Source: Hyphomonadaceae bacterium (lineage in GTDB: Bacteria; Pseudomonadota; Alphaproteobacteria; Caulobacterales; Hyphomonadaceae). From it: 36,240 bases of DNA. Below the pieces are notes generated by a model. It saw nothing but the letters and a program-made list of their open reading frames with translations, was not told where the DNA came from and ran no database searches. This document shows positions 1 through 7,793 of this stretch, piece after piece. Each line of letters opens with the position of its first letter. Within the stretch, counting starts at the first letter, position 1. The translations under genes were made by a program, and so were the position numbers. Where the stretch lies: NCBI GenBank assembly GCA_030158285.1, contig JAOATF010000178.1, positions 1 to 36,240 on the forward strand, given 5' to 3'.

Positions 1-2
1 CC

Positions 3-1184
3 GGCAAACGCCCCGTCATGGTCTGGATCCATGGCGGCGGCTTCGTGAACGGCTCGGGCAGCGCCGAACTCTATGATGGCTCGCAGCTCGCCAAGCAGGG
101 CGTCGTTGTCGTCACCATCAATTATCGCCTCGGCCGCTTCGGCTCGTTCGCGCATCCGCTGCTCTCGGCGGAAGCCAAGGGCGGCCCCATCGCCAACTAC
201 GGCATGATGGACATGATCGCCTCGCTCGAATGGGTGAAGCGCAACATCGCGGCCTTCGGGGGCGACGCAGGCAACGTCACCATCTTCGGCGAAAGCGCCG
301 GCGGAATGGCCGTGCAGAAGCTGATGATCTCGCCCAAGGCGCGCGGCCTGTTTCACAAGGCGGCGGTACAATCCGGCGCGGGCCGCGAGAACGTGCTGCT
401 GATCGACAAGCCTAATGCGCGCGGCCTGCCGTCCGCCGAATCCGATGGCGACGCTTTCGTCAAATCACTGAGTGTCGATGCAAGATCGCCTGCCGATCTC
501 CGCGCCATCTCCGCCGCCGCAATCATCGGCGCGGGCGACCCCTCCACCTTCTCCGGCGGCGGTCCGATCCTCGATGGCCAGGTTATCACCATGACGGTGG
601 TGGATGCGTTCAAGTCAGGCGCCGAAGCCAAAGTGCCCTACCTTGTCGGCTACAACAGCGCCGAATTCCCCTCCAAGCCTGAAGACGTCGACGGCTCACT
701 CTCCCGCACGCTCGGCGCGAAGACCGCAGACCTCCCCGCGCTGGTCGCCACCTACCCGGACAAGGACGACATGGCCGCCCGCATCGTCGGCGACATCATC
801 TTCGGCGAGCCCGCGCGTTACCTTGCCGGCCTCCACGCGGCCCACGGCCAGCCGACATATCTCTATCGCTTCGATGTGATCTCGCCCTCTGTGCAAGGTC
901 GCTGGAAGGGCACGGCCCACGCGCAGGAACGCCAATACGTCTTCGACACGCTCCACACCTCGCCCTATCCCACAGACGAGAACGACAAGGTGCAGGCGCA
1001 GTTCGCCGTGAAGTACTGGACCAACTTCGCGAAGACCGGCGATCCGAACGGCGCGGGTCTCGCTGCGTGGCCGCGCTATGCTGCGGCGAGCGACGAGCTG
1101 CTGGAGTTCACCAACACCGGCCCCGTCGCGAAAGTCTCGCCGCACAAGGAACGCTGGGACGCGATACAGGCGCGCTACAACTGA
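3..1184 (+). CDS. Type-B carboxylesterase, 5' truncated by window edge
   Basis: Alpha/beta-hydrolase of the carboxylesterase type B/para-nitrobenzyl esterase family, which hydrolyses carboxylic esters. The reading frame is open from the first bases; the codons before the first ATG (18) read as the usual strand leading into the oxyanion-hole motif HGGGF, so the true start lies outside the window. The nucleophile elbow GESAGG is about 92 residues after that Met. Further on are a candidate acid (SAEF, near residue 216 of the visible part) and a candidate catalytic His in GTAHAQERQYVF, the position where the family usually has HGxELxYVF. It ends at TGA 1184. Family assignment is secure; substrate, and whether an export signal exists, cannot be judged because the N-terminus is missing. 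Confidence 0.93.
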   Translation, partial: GKRPVMVWIHGGGFVNGSGSAELYDGSQLAKQGVVVVTINYRLGRFGSFAHPLLSAEAKGGPIANYGMMDMIASLEWVKRNIAAFGGDAGNVTIFGESAGGMAVQKLMISPKARGLFHKAAVQSGAGRENVLLIDKPNARGLPSAESDGDAFVKSLSVDARSPADLRAISAAAIIGAGDPSTFSGGGPILDGQVITMTVVDAFKSGAEAKVPYLVGYNSAEFPSKPEDVDGSLSRTLGAKTADLPALVATYPDKDDMAARIVGDIIFGEPARYLAGLHAAHGQPTYLYRFDVISPSVQGRWKGTAHAQERQYVFDTLHTSPYPTDENDKVQAQFAVKYWTNFAKTGDPNGAGLAAWPRYAAASDELLEFTNTGPVAKVSPHKERWDAIQARYN

Positions 1185-1260
1185 CGACGCGAAGCACGCC
1201 ACCGTCGAGAGCCCTCATCTCCCTGACCTGTGATCGCGGGAGTCTTGCTCAACCTGTCGG

Positions 1261-1533
1261 TTACAACAGGCTCAAGGCAAACAACGTGGCCGACGCCGCA
1301 ACTATGTACAGAACTGACAGCAAGCATGCCTTGAACCAGAGGGGCCGCCGCCGCGACAGTACAAAAGTAGCGACCGCGCCGGTCGCAACCGCAACGGGCA
1401 ATGTAACGCAAAGACCCAGCGGGCCACCGACCTGAGAACCAACCACAGCAATGGCGATGGCGATTGGCCAGGTCAGCAAGAATTCTAGCCGGCTCTGATG
1501 CACGGGTCTGGCCGAGTTCTCATCATCTGGCAT
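1261..1533 (-). CDS. Small hypothetical membrane protein
   Basis: A 90-residue reading frame with no family I recognise. After a polar N-terminus of about 18 residues it has three hydrophobic stretches (roughly residues 19-38, 40-58 and 68-89), separated by a short basic patch (SRRRPLWFK). This is a plausible three-helix inner-membrane protein with its C-terminus ending in the last helix. The ATG at 1533 has only a weak GAAG-type ribosome site. The segment looks less GC-rich than its neighbours, and the gene stands alone between the esterase and dat. It could be a recent acquisition, a species-specific gene or a spurious frame; the hydrophobic pattern is the main argument for it. Confidence 0.5.
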   Translation of the reverse strand: MPDDENSARPVHQSRLEFLLTWPIAIAIAVVGSQVGGPLGLCVTLPVAVATGAVATFVLSRRRPLWFKACLLSVLYIVAASATLFALSLL

Positions 1534-1550
1534 GCTTCAAGTATCCGTAG

Positions 1551-1631
1551 GGTGGATTGAGCGAACACGAAATCCACCGTCACTGTCGCCGCGCGTGGCC
1601 AAATGGTGCATTTCGCTTCGCTCTATGCACC
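1551..1631. repeat. Pair of REP-like palindromes behind dat
   Basis: Two short imperfect palindromes lie back to back. The first has arms GGTGGATT (1551-1558) and AATCCACC (1571-1578). The second has arms GGTGCAT (1605-1611) and ATGCACC (1625-1631). Read on opposite strands they share the layout GTAGGGTG-arm, a GAGCGAA-containing loop, then the returning arm, so they look like two members of one repeat family in inverted orientation. The second abuts the dat stop codon and may also act as a transcription terminator or mRNA-stabilising hairpin. Confidence 0.65.
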
Positions 1632-2516
1632 TTACGCGTTCACCCACGGCGCGGCCTTCGCCACATCCGCGCCGATCGCCGTGTAGTAGAGTTTCTGCAC
1701 GCTGCGCGTTACCGCGCCCGGCTTGCCATCGCCCAGCTTTACGCCATCGATCTCCACCACCGGCGTCACCAGCCCCGTCGCCGCAGTCGTGAAGGCTTCT
1801 GCCGCTGCCTTGGCCTCTTCAACAGTGAAGCTCCGTTCGGTAATCTTGCCACCGCGCTGGCCCAGCGCATCGAATAGTGCATGCCGCGTCACGCCGGCGA
1901 GGATCATGTTCGAGATCGCCCGCGTGATGATCTCGCCATCCTTGGTCACGATCCACGCATTCGACGATGCGCCCTCAGTCACCTGCCCGTCCGGCGCCAC
2001 CAGCCACGCGTCGTCCGCGCCGCGCGCCTTCGCCTCGGTCTTGGCCAGCGCCTGCGCCAGCAATCCCACCGACTTGATGTCGCGTCGCGCCCAGCGGATA
2101 TCCGGCAGCGCCACGATGCGCGAGCCATTACGCGCCGACGCCGTATCGATCAGCGCCCGCTTCTCCGAGAACATGAAGATCGTCAGCCGCGGCTTTTCCG
2201 GCGCCACAAAGTCCCGCGCGCCATACGCTCCCCGCGTCACCTGCAGATAGACATAGCCCTCGTCGACGCCGTTGGTCTCCACCAGCTTGCGGTGAACCTC
2301 CTCCAGCTCCTTGCGGTCCGGCATCGTGCCGAACTTCAGTTCGCGCAGGCTGCGCTCCAGCCGGTCCAGGTGCCGCTCCATGTCGACCAGCCGCCCGCCA
2401 TAGACCGCCGTCACCTCATAGACGCCGTCGGCAAACAGGAAGCCGCGGTCGAACGGCGAGATCCGCGCCTCGTCGGCCGCCGTGTAGACGCCGTTCACCC
2501 ACGCCATTTGCGTCAT
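1632..2516 (-). CDS. dat: D-amino-acid transaminase (class IV PLP)
   Basis: Fold-type IV PLP aminotransferase of 294 residues, the usual size for D-alanine/D-amino-acid transaminases. Such enzymes interconvert D-alanine and D-glutamate for peptidoglycan precursors, or degrade D-amino acids. Visible family marks: SPFDRGFLFADGVYEV near residues 20-35; the presumed Schiff-base lysine K148 in RRDIKSVGLLAQALAK; and the PLP-contacting E181 in VTEGASSNAWIV. A GGAG ribosome site 7 bases upstream supports ATG 2516; an internal Met at residue 4 is an alternative. The DIKS motif and the absence of a branched-chain-type N-terminal extension favour D-amino-acid transaminase over IlvE or aminodeoxychorismate lyase. 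Single gene, followed by REP-like hairpins. Confidence 0.88.
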   Translation of the reverse strand: MTQMAWVNGVYTAADEARISPFDRGFLFADGVYEVTAVYGGRLVDMERHLDRLERSLRELKFGTMPDRKELEEVHRKLVETNGVDEGYVYLQVTRGAYGARDFVAPEKPRLTIFMFSEKRALIDTASARNGSRIVALPDIRWARRDIKSVGLLAQALAKTEAKARGADDAWLVAPDGQVTEGASSNAWIVTKDGEIITRAISNMILAGVTRHALFDALGQRGGKITERSFTVEEAKAAAEAFTTAATGLVTPVVEIDGVKLGDGKPGAVTRSVQKLYYTAIGADVAKAAPWVNA

Positions 2517-2611
2517 TCTCGGTCTCCTGCCATCGGGCCGCCTAAATCAGGCTCAACCACTGTCGTCCGCGCCCGCGTTTGTCCACGCCCGGGCCAGCAC
2601 AGGGGGACATT

Positions 2612-2797
2612 ATGCGCATTCCGCTTCGCCCGATCATCGGATTCTCGGCCGGCGCCAGCGCGATGGCGTTCGTCGCCCTCGCCGCGGTCACTGCGCCGCA
2701 GGCCCAACCGGCATTGCAAGCCTCGGCCAAATGCCCCGAAGCGGCGCAGGAATCTCCCCTCCCGCGAGCCCGCCCTGAGGCACAACGTCCTGCCTGA
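2612..2797 (+). CDS. Small exported hypothetical protein
   Basis: A 61-residue protein starting at an ATG with an AGGGGG ribosome site 5 bases upstream. The N-terminus looks like a signal peptide: Met-Arg-Ile-Pro, a hydrophobic core from about residue 8 to 24, then a probable cleavage region at APQAQPA. The remaining roughly 35 residues are Ala/Pro/Glu rich with a single Cys and no known domain. It lies divergently beside dat. The good ribosome site and signal-like N-terminus argue for a real gene; the mature part is too short to assign. Confidence 0.5.
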   Translation: MRIPLRPIIGFSAGASAMAFVALAAVTAPQAQPALQASAKCPEAAQESPLPRARPEAQRPA

Positions 2798-2980
2798 GAC
2801 GGTTAACCGGGCGAGGCATTGCTGCCACAGCTAAGGCGGAGCTATTGCGGTGCAACAAGATTGCTTGCAATCGGCCATGACCTTGGACAATGTGACGCCC
2901 GCTTGAAGGCCCCCTCCAAGGCGTTTCCACGTGGAAAAATCCTTGCAGGTAAGGCTCAGGACGCAGGCGGGAGAATCTAC

Positions 2981-4252
2981 GTGGCAGACGGCGCACCTAC
3001 GCGTGAAGTGAAAGACCTGTACGCGGTCGGCGAAATCCCGCCGGACTTCCATGTACCCAAGAACATGCACGCCTGGGCGATCCGGCGCGAGCGTCAGGGC
3101 CGCCCCAAGCAGGCCATGCAGCTCGAAGTCGTGCCGACTCCCGAGATCGCGTCCGACGAAGTGCTCGTCCTCGTGATGGCGGCGGGCGTGAACTACAACG
3201 GCATCTGGGCCGGCCTCGGCGAGCCCGTGTCGATGTTCGACGTTCACAAGCAACCTTTCCACGTCGCCGGTTCCGATGCCTCGGGCATCGTCTGGGCCGT
3301 CGGTTCCCGCGTGAAGCGCTGGAAGCCGGGCGATGAAGTCGTCATCCACTGCAACCAGGACGATGGCGACGACGAAGAGTGCAATGGCGGCGACCCGATG
3401 TTCTCGCCCACCCAGCGCATCTGGGGCTACGAGACGCCGGATGGCTCGTTCGGCCAGTTCTGCCGCGTCCAGTCGCGCCAGCTGATGGAACGCCCGAAGC
3501 ATCTCACCTGGGAAGAATCGGCCTGCTACACGCTGACCCTCGCCACGGCTTACCGCATGCTGTTCGGCCACCGTCCGCACGTGCTGCGTCCGGGCCAGAA
3601 CGTGCTGGTCTGGGGCGCCTCGGGCGGCCTCGGCTCCTACGCGGTGCAGCTCTGCGCCGTCGCCGGCGCCAACGCCATCGGCGTCATCTCGGATGATTCA
3701 AAGGCGGACTTCGTGCTCTCGATGGGCGCCAAGGGCGTCATCAACCGCAACAACTTCAAGTGCTGGGGCCAGCTTCCGAAAGTGAACACGCCCGAGTTCA
3801 ACGACTACATGAAAGAGGCCCGCAAGTTCGGCAAGGCGATCTGGCAGATCACCGGCAACAAGGACGTCGACGTCGTCTTCGAACACCCGGGCGAAGCCAC
3901 GATGCCGACCTCGGTGTTCGTCGTGAAGCGCGGCGGCATGGTCGTCATCTGCGCCGGCACCACCGGCTTCAACCTCACCATGGACGCCCGCTTCCTCTGG
4001 ATGCGCCAGAAGCGCGTGCAGGGCTCGCACTTCGCCAACCTGCTGCAGGCGAGCCAGGCCAACCAGCTGATGCTGGAACGCCGCCTCGACCCGTGCATGT
4101 CCGAAGTCTTCCCCTTCGCCGACATCCCGCTGGCCCACGAGAAGATGCTCGACAACAAGCACCTCCCCGGAAACATGGCCGTGCTCGTCACGTCGCCGAA
4201 GCCGGGCCTGCGCACCGTCGAGGACGTGCTCGAAGCCGGGCCGACGGCGTGA
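2981..4252 (+). CDS. ccr: Crotonyl-CoA carboxylase/reductase
   Basis: Key enzyme of the ethylmalonyl-CoA pathway: NADPH-dependent reductive carboxylation of crotonyl-CoA to ethylmalonyl-CoA, used to assimilate acetyl-CoA and to supply C4/C5 extender units. It is a medium-chain dehydrogenase/reductase of 423 residues, close to the family norm of about 430. Near-invariant Ccr blocks are present: [48 protein letters not shown], the nucleotide-binding [14 protein letters not shown], and [10 protein letters not shown], whose His belongs to the reported CO2-binding set (Asn, Phe, Glu, His). I chose GTG 2981 because a GGGAGA site lies about 7 bases upstream and homologs begin near here; the frame stays open upstream to about 2819 but has no homologous character. 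No other pathway genes are adjacent. Confidence 0.96.
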   Translation: MADGAPTREVKDLYAVGEIPPDFHVPKNMHAWAIRRERQGRPKQAMQLEVVPTPEIASDEVLVLVMAAGVNYNGIWAGLGEPVSMFDVHKQPFHVAGSDASGIVWAVGSRVKRWKPGDEVVIHCNQDDGDDEECNGGDPMFSPTQRIWGYETPDGSFGQFCRVQSRQLMERPKHLTWEESACYTLTLATAYRMLFGHRPHVLRPGQNVLVWGASGGLGSYAVQLCAVAGANAIGVISDDSKADFVLSMGAKGVINRNNFKCWGQLPKVNTPEFNDYMKEARKFGKAIWQITGNKDVDVVFEHPGEATMPTSVFVVKRGGMVVICAGTTGFNLTMDARFLWMRQKRVQGSHFANLLQASQANQLMLERRLDPCMSEVFPFADIPLAHEKMLDNKHLPGNMAVLVTSPKPGLRTVEDVLEAGPTA

Positions 4253-4285
4253 CCAACCGCTTTCCTGCTGCGGACTAGGTATCCA

Positions 4286-4315
4286 GACGGACACGCACTA
4301 TGTTGCGTGTTCGTC
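4286..4315. promoter_or_regulatory. 12-bp hairpin between ccr and msrA
   Basis: Stem 4286-4297 pairs with 4304-4315 (12 pairs, one G-U) around a 6-base loop. It starts 34 bases after the ccr stop and ends 26 bases before the msrA ATG. No T-run follows, so it is a weak candidate for a ccr terminator; an operator or RNA-processing hairpin is equally possible. Confidence 0.5.
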
Positions 4316-4340
4316 CATACCGTTTCGCAAGGAGAGCCCC

Positions 4341-4850
4341 ATGGCCACTGAACGCGCAGTCCTCGCCGGCGGATGCTTCTGGGGCATGCAGGACCTGATC
4401 CGCAAGAAGCCGGGCGTGGTCTCCACCCGCGTTGGCTATTCCGGCGGCGACGTCCCCAACGCCACCTACCGCAATCACGGAACCCATGCCGAGGCGATCG
4501 AGATCATCTTCGATCCCGCCAAATGGTCCTATCGCGACCTGCTCGAGTTCTTCTTCCAGATCCACGACCCGTCGACGAAAAACCGGCAGGGCAATGACAT
4601 GGGCATGAGCTACCGCTCGGCGATCTATTACGAAAACGACGCCCAGAAGGCGACGGCTCTGGATACGATCAAGGACGTGGATGCGTCGGGCCTGTGGCCG
4701 GGCAAGGTGGTGACTGAAGTCGAACCCGTCGGCGACTTCTGGGAAGCCGAGCCGGAGCATCAGGACTACCTGGAGCGCATCCCCGACGGCTACACCTGCC
4801 ACTTCGCACGGCCGGGCTGGAAACTGCCGAAGCGAGCGGCGGCGGAGTAG
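4341..4850 (+). CDS. msrA: Peptide-methionine (S)-S-oxide reductase
   Basis: MsrA repairs oxidised proteins by reducing the S-epimer of methionine sulfoxide in the cytosol. It has 169 residues, typical of the compact form. The signature GGCFWG is at residues 10-15, with C12 as catalytic cysteine. [27 protein letters not shown] and SYRSAIYY follow in canonical order. The only other Cys is near the C-terminus (TCHF), so the usual C-terminal resolving-cysteine arrangement is reduced. An AAGGAGAG ribosome site precedes the ATG. The gene is codirectional with ccr but separated from it by a hairpin, so it is probably its own unit. Confidence 0.96.
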   Translation: MATERAVLAGGCFWGMQDLIRKKPGVVSTRVGYSGGDVPNATYRNHGTHAEAIEIIFDPAKWSYRDLLEFFFQIHDPSTKNRQGNDMGMSYRSAIYYENDAQKATALDTIKDVDASGLWPGKVVTEVEPVGDFWEAEPEHQDYLERIPDGYTCHFARPGWKLPKRAAAE

Positions 4851-4862
4851 CGCCAGCTCGCC

Positions 4863-5399
4863 TTAACCGAAAAGGTCACCCTGCCCGGCGGCCTTCGCGC
4901 CTTCGATTTCCAGCAGCTTCAGCTTGGTCATCGCCCCACCGCGTGCTGAGAAGCCGCCCAACTTGCCGCCCGCCGCCGTCACGCGGTGGCACGGCACCAC
5001 GATCGGCCACGGATTCTTCCCCAGCGCTGCGCCGACCTGCTGCGCCAGCAGCTTGTCGCCGAGCTGCAGCGCGATGTCGCCATAGGTCAGCGTCTCGCCG
5101 GGCGGGATGGCGCGCGCGATGGCGTAGACTTTCGCGTTGAATTCAGGGACGCGCGTGATGTCGAGCTGGGCATCGAGCAGGTCCGGCTTCTCGCCGCGCA
5201 GCAACGCCTGAATGTCCGTGGCGACACTCACGATAGCGAGTGATGGCTCGGCTTCAACTGCATCGGGGAAGCGCCGCTTGAACGAGGCGCGGGCAATGCC
5301 GGGATCGCTTTCCGGCAGGTGCGCGCCGATGAGGCCAGCGTCATTCCACGCAAGGCCCGCCCAGCCGATGACTGTCTCGAAGATATGGTAGCGGTTCAT
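4863..5399 (-). CDS. ogt: Methylated-DNA-protein-cysteine S-methyltransferase
   Basis: Suicide repair protein that transfers the alkyl group from O6-alkylguanine in DNA to its own cysteine. It has 178 residues. The C-terminal active-site domain carries the IPPGETLTYGDIA helix-turn-helix region and the acceptor motif VVPCHRV (C137), followed by GGKLGGFSARGG. The N-terminal part is a normal Ogt-type ribonuclease-like domain without the Ada zinc module. Start chosen at ATG 5399, where homology begins; the frame is open further upstream but reads as low-complexity non-family sequence. It converges on msrA with 12 bases between stops. Confidence 0.9.
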   Translation of the reverse strand: MNRYHIFETVIGWAGLAWNDAGLIGAHLPESDPGIARASFKRRFPDAVEAEPSLAIVSVATDIQALLRGEKPDLLDAQLDITRVPEFNAKVYAIARAIPPGETLTYGDIALQLGDKLLAQQVGAALGKNPWPIVVPCHRVTAAGGKLGGFSARGGAMTKLKLLEIEGAKAAGQGDLFG

Positions 5400-5481
5400 G
5401 GTCGGAATATAGCGACACGCCGCCCCGCTCGCAGCCGAATTTCCGACAACACCACCCGGAGAAAAGATCGCGAGCGAAAGC

Positions 5482-6078
5482 TCAGACGATCTTCGAGCCC
5501 AGCACCTGGTCGATGATCTTTTCGTCCGCCGGCACCAGTCCATCGAGCATCAGCAGCGCCAGCCCATGCACGATCGCCCACGATTGCAGGCGGCGGATGT
5601 TCTGTTCCGCGAGAGACATTTTGCCCCCGCTCAACTCGCTGAGCGCGCTGGTGAGCATGCCCATGCCGCGCGTCCGCGGGCGACCCTCGGCCGCGATGCC
5701 ACTCATCATCTCCGGCGACATCATCAGCTTGAACAGGAACGGGTTCTTCAGCGCGAAATGCACATAGGCGCGGCCCATCGCATCGAAAGCTTCCTTGCCC
5801 GGTTTCTCCGCCGCCATGGCGGTTTCAAACGCGCTCGCCAAGCGCTCGCCAGCCACATCGGCGAGCGCATGTAGCAGCGCCTGCTTGTCCGGGAAGTGGC
5901 GATAAACAGCGGTCGCCGACACCCCGACGCTGCGCGCAACCTCCCGCAGGCTCAGCGCCTCCGCAGGCCCGGATTCAAGGCGTTTCAGGCCCTCTTCCAC
6001 CAGGGCTGCCCGCAGGTCGCCATGGTGATAGCGCTCAGCTGAATTTTCGATGTTGACACTGTTATCATTCGTCGGCAT
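5482..6078 (-). CDS. TetR/AcrR-family transcriptional regulator
   Basis: One-component repressor of 198 residues. The N-terminal TetR helix-turn-helix is clear: YHHGDLRAALVEEGLKRL, then ALSLREVARSVGVSATAVYRHFPDKQALLHAL (about residues 43-70). The C-terminal ligand domain is of the type common in regulators of lipid or aromatic metabolism. Start taken at ATG 6078; GTG 6111 is possible, but neither has a good ribosome site. The divergent neighbour is a carotenoid/stilbene-type oxygenase only 118 bases away, so the simplest inference is that this protein represses it and itself. The ligand is unknown. Confidence 0.88.
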   Translation of the reverse strand: MPTNDNSVNIENSAERYHHGDLRAALVEEGLKRLESGPAEALSLREVARSVGVSATAVYRHFPDKQALLHALADVAGERLASAFETAMAAEKPGKEAFDAMGRAYVHFALKNPFLFKLMMSPEMMSGIAAEGRPRTRGMGMLTSALSELSGGKMSLAEQNIRRLQSWAIVHGLALLMLDGLVPADEKIIDQVLGSKIV

Positions 6079-6094
6079 GTTAGCACCGTAAACA
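6078..6094. promoter_or_regulatory. Possible TetR operator
   Basis: The 17-base imperfect palindrome TGTTAGCACCGTAAACA has half-sites TGTT and AACA, with one further C-G pair near the centre. It overlaps the chosen start codon of the tetR gene and faces the divergent oxygenase gene. The position and TGTT...AACA symmetry fit TetR-type operators; the symmetry is weak, so this is a candidate only. Confidence 0.3.
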
Positions 6095-6196
6095 TAGTCG
6101 GCGGCGGGCACAACCAGCCCAAACGCCGCGCCTGATACGAGCTACCCCGAACGCCAGACCGCCGAACGCAAAAACAAAAGACAGAGGGAAAACGCC

Positions 6197-7630
6197 ATGA
6201 CCAGCCCCGTCGAAACCGCCATCCGCGGCCTCGTCACCCCCGCCCTGATGGGCGTCGCCAGCCTCAACCGCGTGATGCGTCGCGCCAAGGGGCCCAACCC
6301 CTACCTGTCCGGCATCCACACGCCGATGGACGCCGAGCACACGCTGACCGACCTGAAAGTCACCGGCGAAATCCCGGCCGCGCTCAACGGCCTCTATCTC
6401 CGCAACGGTCCCAACCCGCTGAAGGCGCCGAACCCCGCCACGCACCACTGGTTCGTCGGCGACGCCATGCTGCACGGCCTGCGCATTCAGGGCGGCAAGG
6501 CGCTCTGGTATCGCAACCGCTGGATCCGCGCTCCGCACATCGCCGACGCCCTGAAAGAGCCGCACGTCCCCGGCCCGACCGGTCGCGGCACGCCGAACAC
6601 CAACGTCGTCGGCCATGGCGGCAAGATTCTCGCCATCGTCGAAGCCGGCGGCTATCCCGCCGAAGTCACCGAGACGCTGGAGACGCGCAAGTTCTCGGAT
6701 TTCGAAGGCACGTTCGGGAAGGCTTTCTCCGCCCACCCGCACACCGATCCCGAAACCGGCGAGATGCACGCCATCTGCTATGCCGGCGGCGAGCCGACCA
6801 CGATCTGGCACACCATCGTCGGCACGGACGGCAAGATCCGCCGCAACGAGCCGATCACCGTCGTCAACGGCCCCTCCATCCATGACTGCATGATCACGAA
6901 GAACTACGTGATCGTCATGGACCTGCCGGTCACCTTCTCGATGCAGGCGCTGATCTCGGGCGAGAGCTTCCCCTATCGCTGGAACCCGAAACACCACGCC
7001 CGCATCGGCCTGCTGCCGAAGGAAGGCAAAGGGACTGACATCATCTGGTGCGACGTTGAACCCTGCTACATCTTCCACCCTGCCAACGCCTTCGAAACCA
7101 AAGACGGCAAGGTGATCATGGATGCGGCCGTCCACGCCGACATGTTCAACGACGCGGTCCAGGGCCCCAACTCCAAGGCCACGCCTTTCGAGCGCCTGAC
7201 CATCGATCCGGTCGCGAAGAAGGTCACTCGCAAGGTCATCGACGCCGCGCCGCAGGAATTCCCGCGTCCCGACGAGCGCCGCATGGGCCGGCCCTATCGC
7301 TACGCCTACACGCTGGCCCTGCCCGAGCATGGCGACCCCGCCTTCCTCGGCGACTCTCGCCTCTACAAGCACGATCTCGAAGCCGGCACGCGTGAAGTCC
7401 ACGATTTCGGCCCCGGCAAGGCCCCTGGCGAGTTCGTCTTCGTCCCCGCCCACGCCAACAGCGGCGAAGATGAAGGCTGGCTCATGGGCTACGTCATCGA
7501 CTCCGACAACGACACCACCGACTTCGTCATCCTCAACGCCCGCAACTTCTCGGGCGCCCCGCAAGCCAGCATCACCATCCCGATGCGCATCCCGCCGGGT
7601 TTCCACGGTAACTACGTGGCGATGGGCTAA
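6197..7630 (+). CDS. Carotenoid oxygenase (RPE65/lignostilbene dioxygenase family)
   Basis: Non-haem iron dioxygenase of 477 residues that cleaves C=C bonds in apocarotenoids, carotenoids or stilbenes. All four iron-binding histidines of the seven-bladed propeller are visible: H180 in FSAHPH, H229 in SIHDCM, H294 in FHPANAF and H470 in FHGNY at the very C-terminus. Other family marks are LNGLYLRNGPNP (residues 63-74), HHWFVGDAMLHGL, and EFVFVPAHANSGEDEGWLMGYV before the last blade. No signal peptide. An AGAGGGAAAA ribosome region precedes ATG 6197. The family is certain. The substrate is open: the set includes beta-carotene cleavage enzymes and lignostilbene dioxygenases, and no carotenoid biosynthesis genes are nearby. 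Confidence 0.95.
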   Translation: MTSPVETAIRGLVTPALMGVASLNRVMRRAKGPNPYLSGIHTPMDAEHTLTDLKVTGEIPAALNGLYLRNGPNPLKAPNPATHHWFVGDAMLHGLRIQGGKALWYRNRWIRAPHIADALKEPHVPGPTGRGTPNTNVVGHGGKILAIVEAGGYPAEVTETLETRKFSDFEGTFGKAFSAHPHTDPETGEMHAICYAGGEPTTIWHTIVGTDGKIRRNEPITVVNGPSIHDCMITKNYVIVMDLPVTFSMQALISGESFPYRWNPKHHARIGLLPKEGKGTDIIWCDVEPCYIFHPANAFETKDGKVIMDAAVHADMFNDAVQGPNSKATPFERLTIDPVAKKVTRKVIDAAPQEFPRPDERRMGRPYRYAYTLALPEHGDPAFLGDSRLYKHDLEAGTREVHDFGPGKAPGEFVFVPAHANSGEDEGWLMGYVIDSDNDTTDFVILNARNFSGAPQASITIPMRIPPGFHGNYVAMG

Positions 7631-7641
7631 TCTCTGGCAAA

Positions 7642-7700
7642 CCCCATTCCTGACAAGACCCGAATGGGCGGCAGGAATGGGGCACGCTTGTCAGCTGACA
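7642..7700. terminator. Inverted repeats behind carotenoid oxygenase gene
   Basis: CCCCATTCCT (7642-7651) pairs perfectly with AGGAATGGGG (7673-7682) across a 21-base loop, starting 12 bases after the oxygenase stop. The perfect 12-base palindrome TGTCAGCTGACA follows at 7689-7700, then a short T-run (gaatttt). Together they could form a terminator; the second palindrome could also be an operator for the downstream sigma-factor operon. Confidence 0.45.
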
Positions 7701-7725
7701 GAATTTTCCCGGGGCCTGTAAGAAA

Positions 7726-7770
7726 CCCGCCAACCCGGTGACTATCTCTTCCGAAGCCCGCCAACACGGT
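7726..7770 (+). repeat. 14-base direct repeat upstream of ECF operon
   Basis: CCCGCCAACCCGGT (7726-7739) and CCCGCCAACACGGT (7757-7770) differ at one base and are spaced 31 bp start to start, about three helical turns. They lie in the leader of the ECF sigma-factor operon, the second copy ending 23 bases before its ATG. They could be tandem protein-binding sites or promoter elements; no known consensus is recognised. Confidence 0.45.
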
Positions 7771-7793
7771 ATGGCTGGGCCACGGGACGAGAG

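Noticed and set aside
2819..2980. N-terminal extension of Ccr
   Set aside because: The upstream open frame has no similarity to Ccr, whereas GTG 2981 has a ribosome site and starts where the family starts.
6080..7606. 508-residue open frame opposite the carotenoid oxygenase
   Set aside because: Gly/Val/Asp-rich shadow translation with no family character, while the plus strand carries all four iron ligands of a known enzyme.
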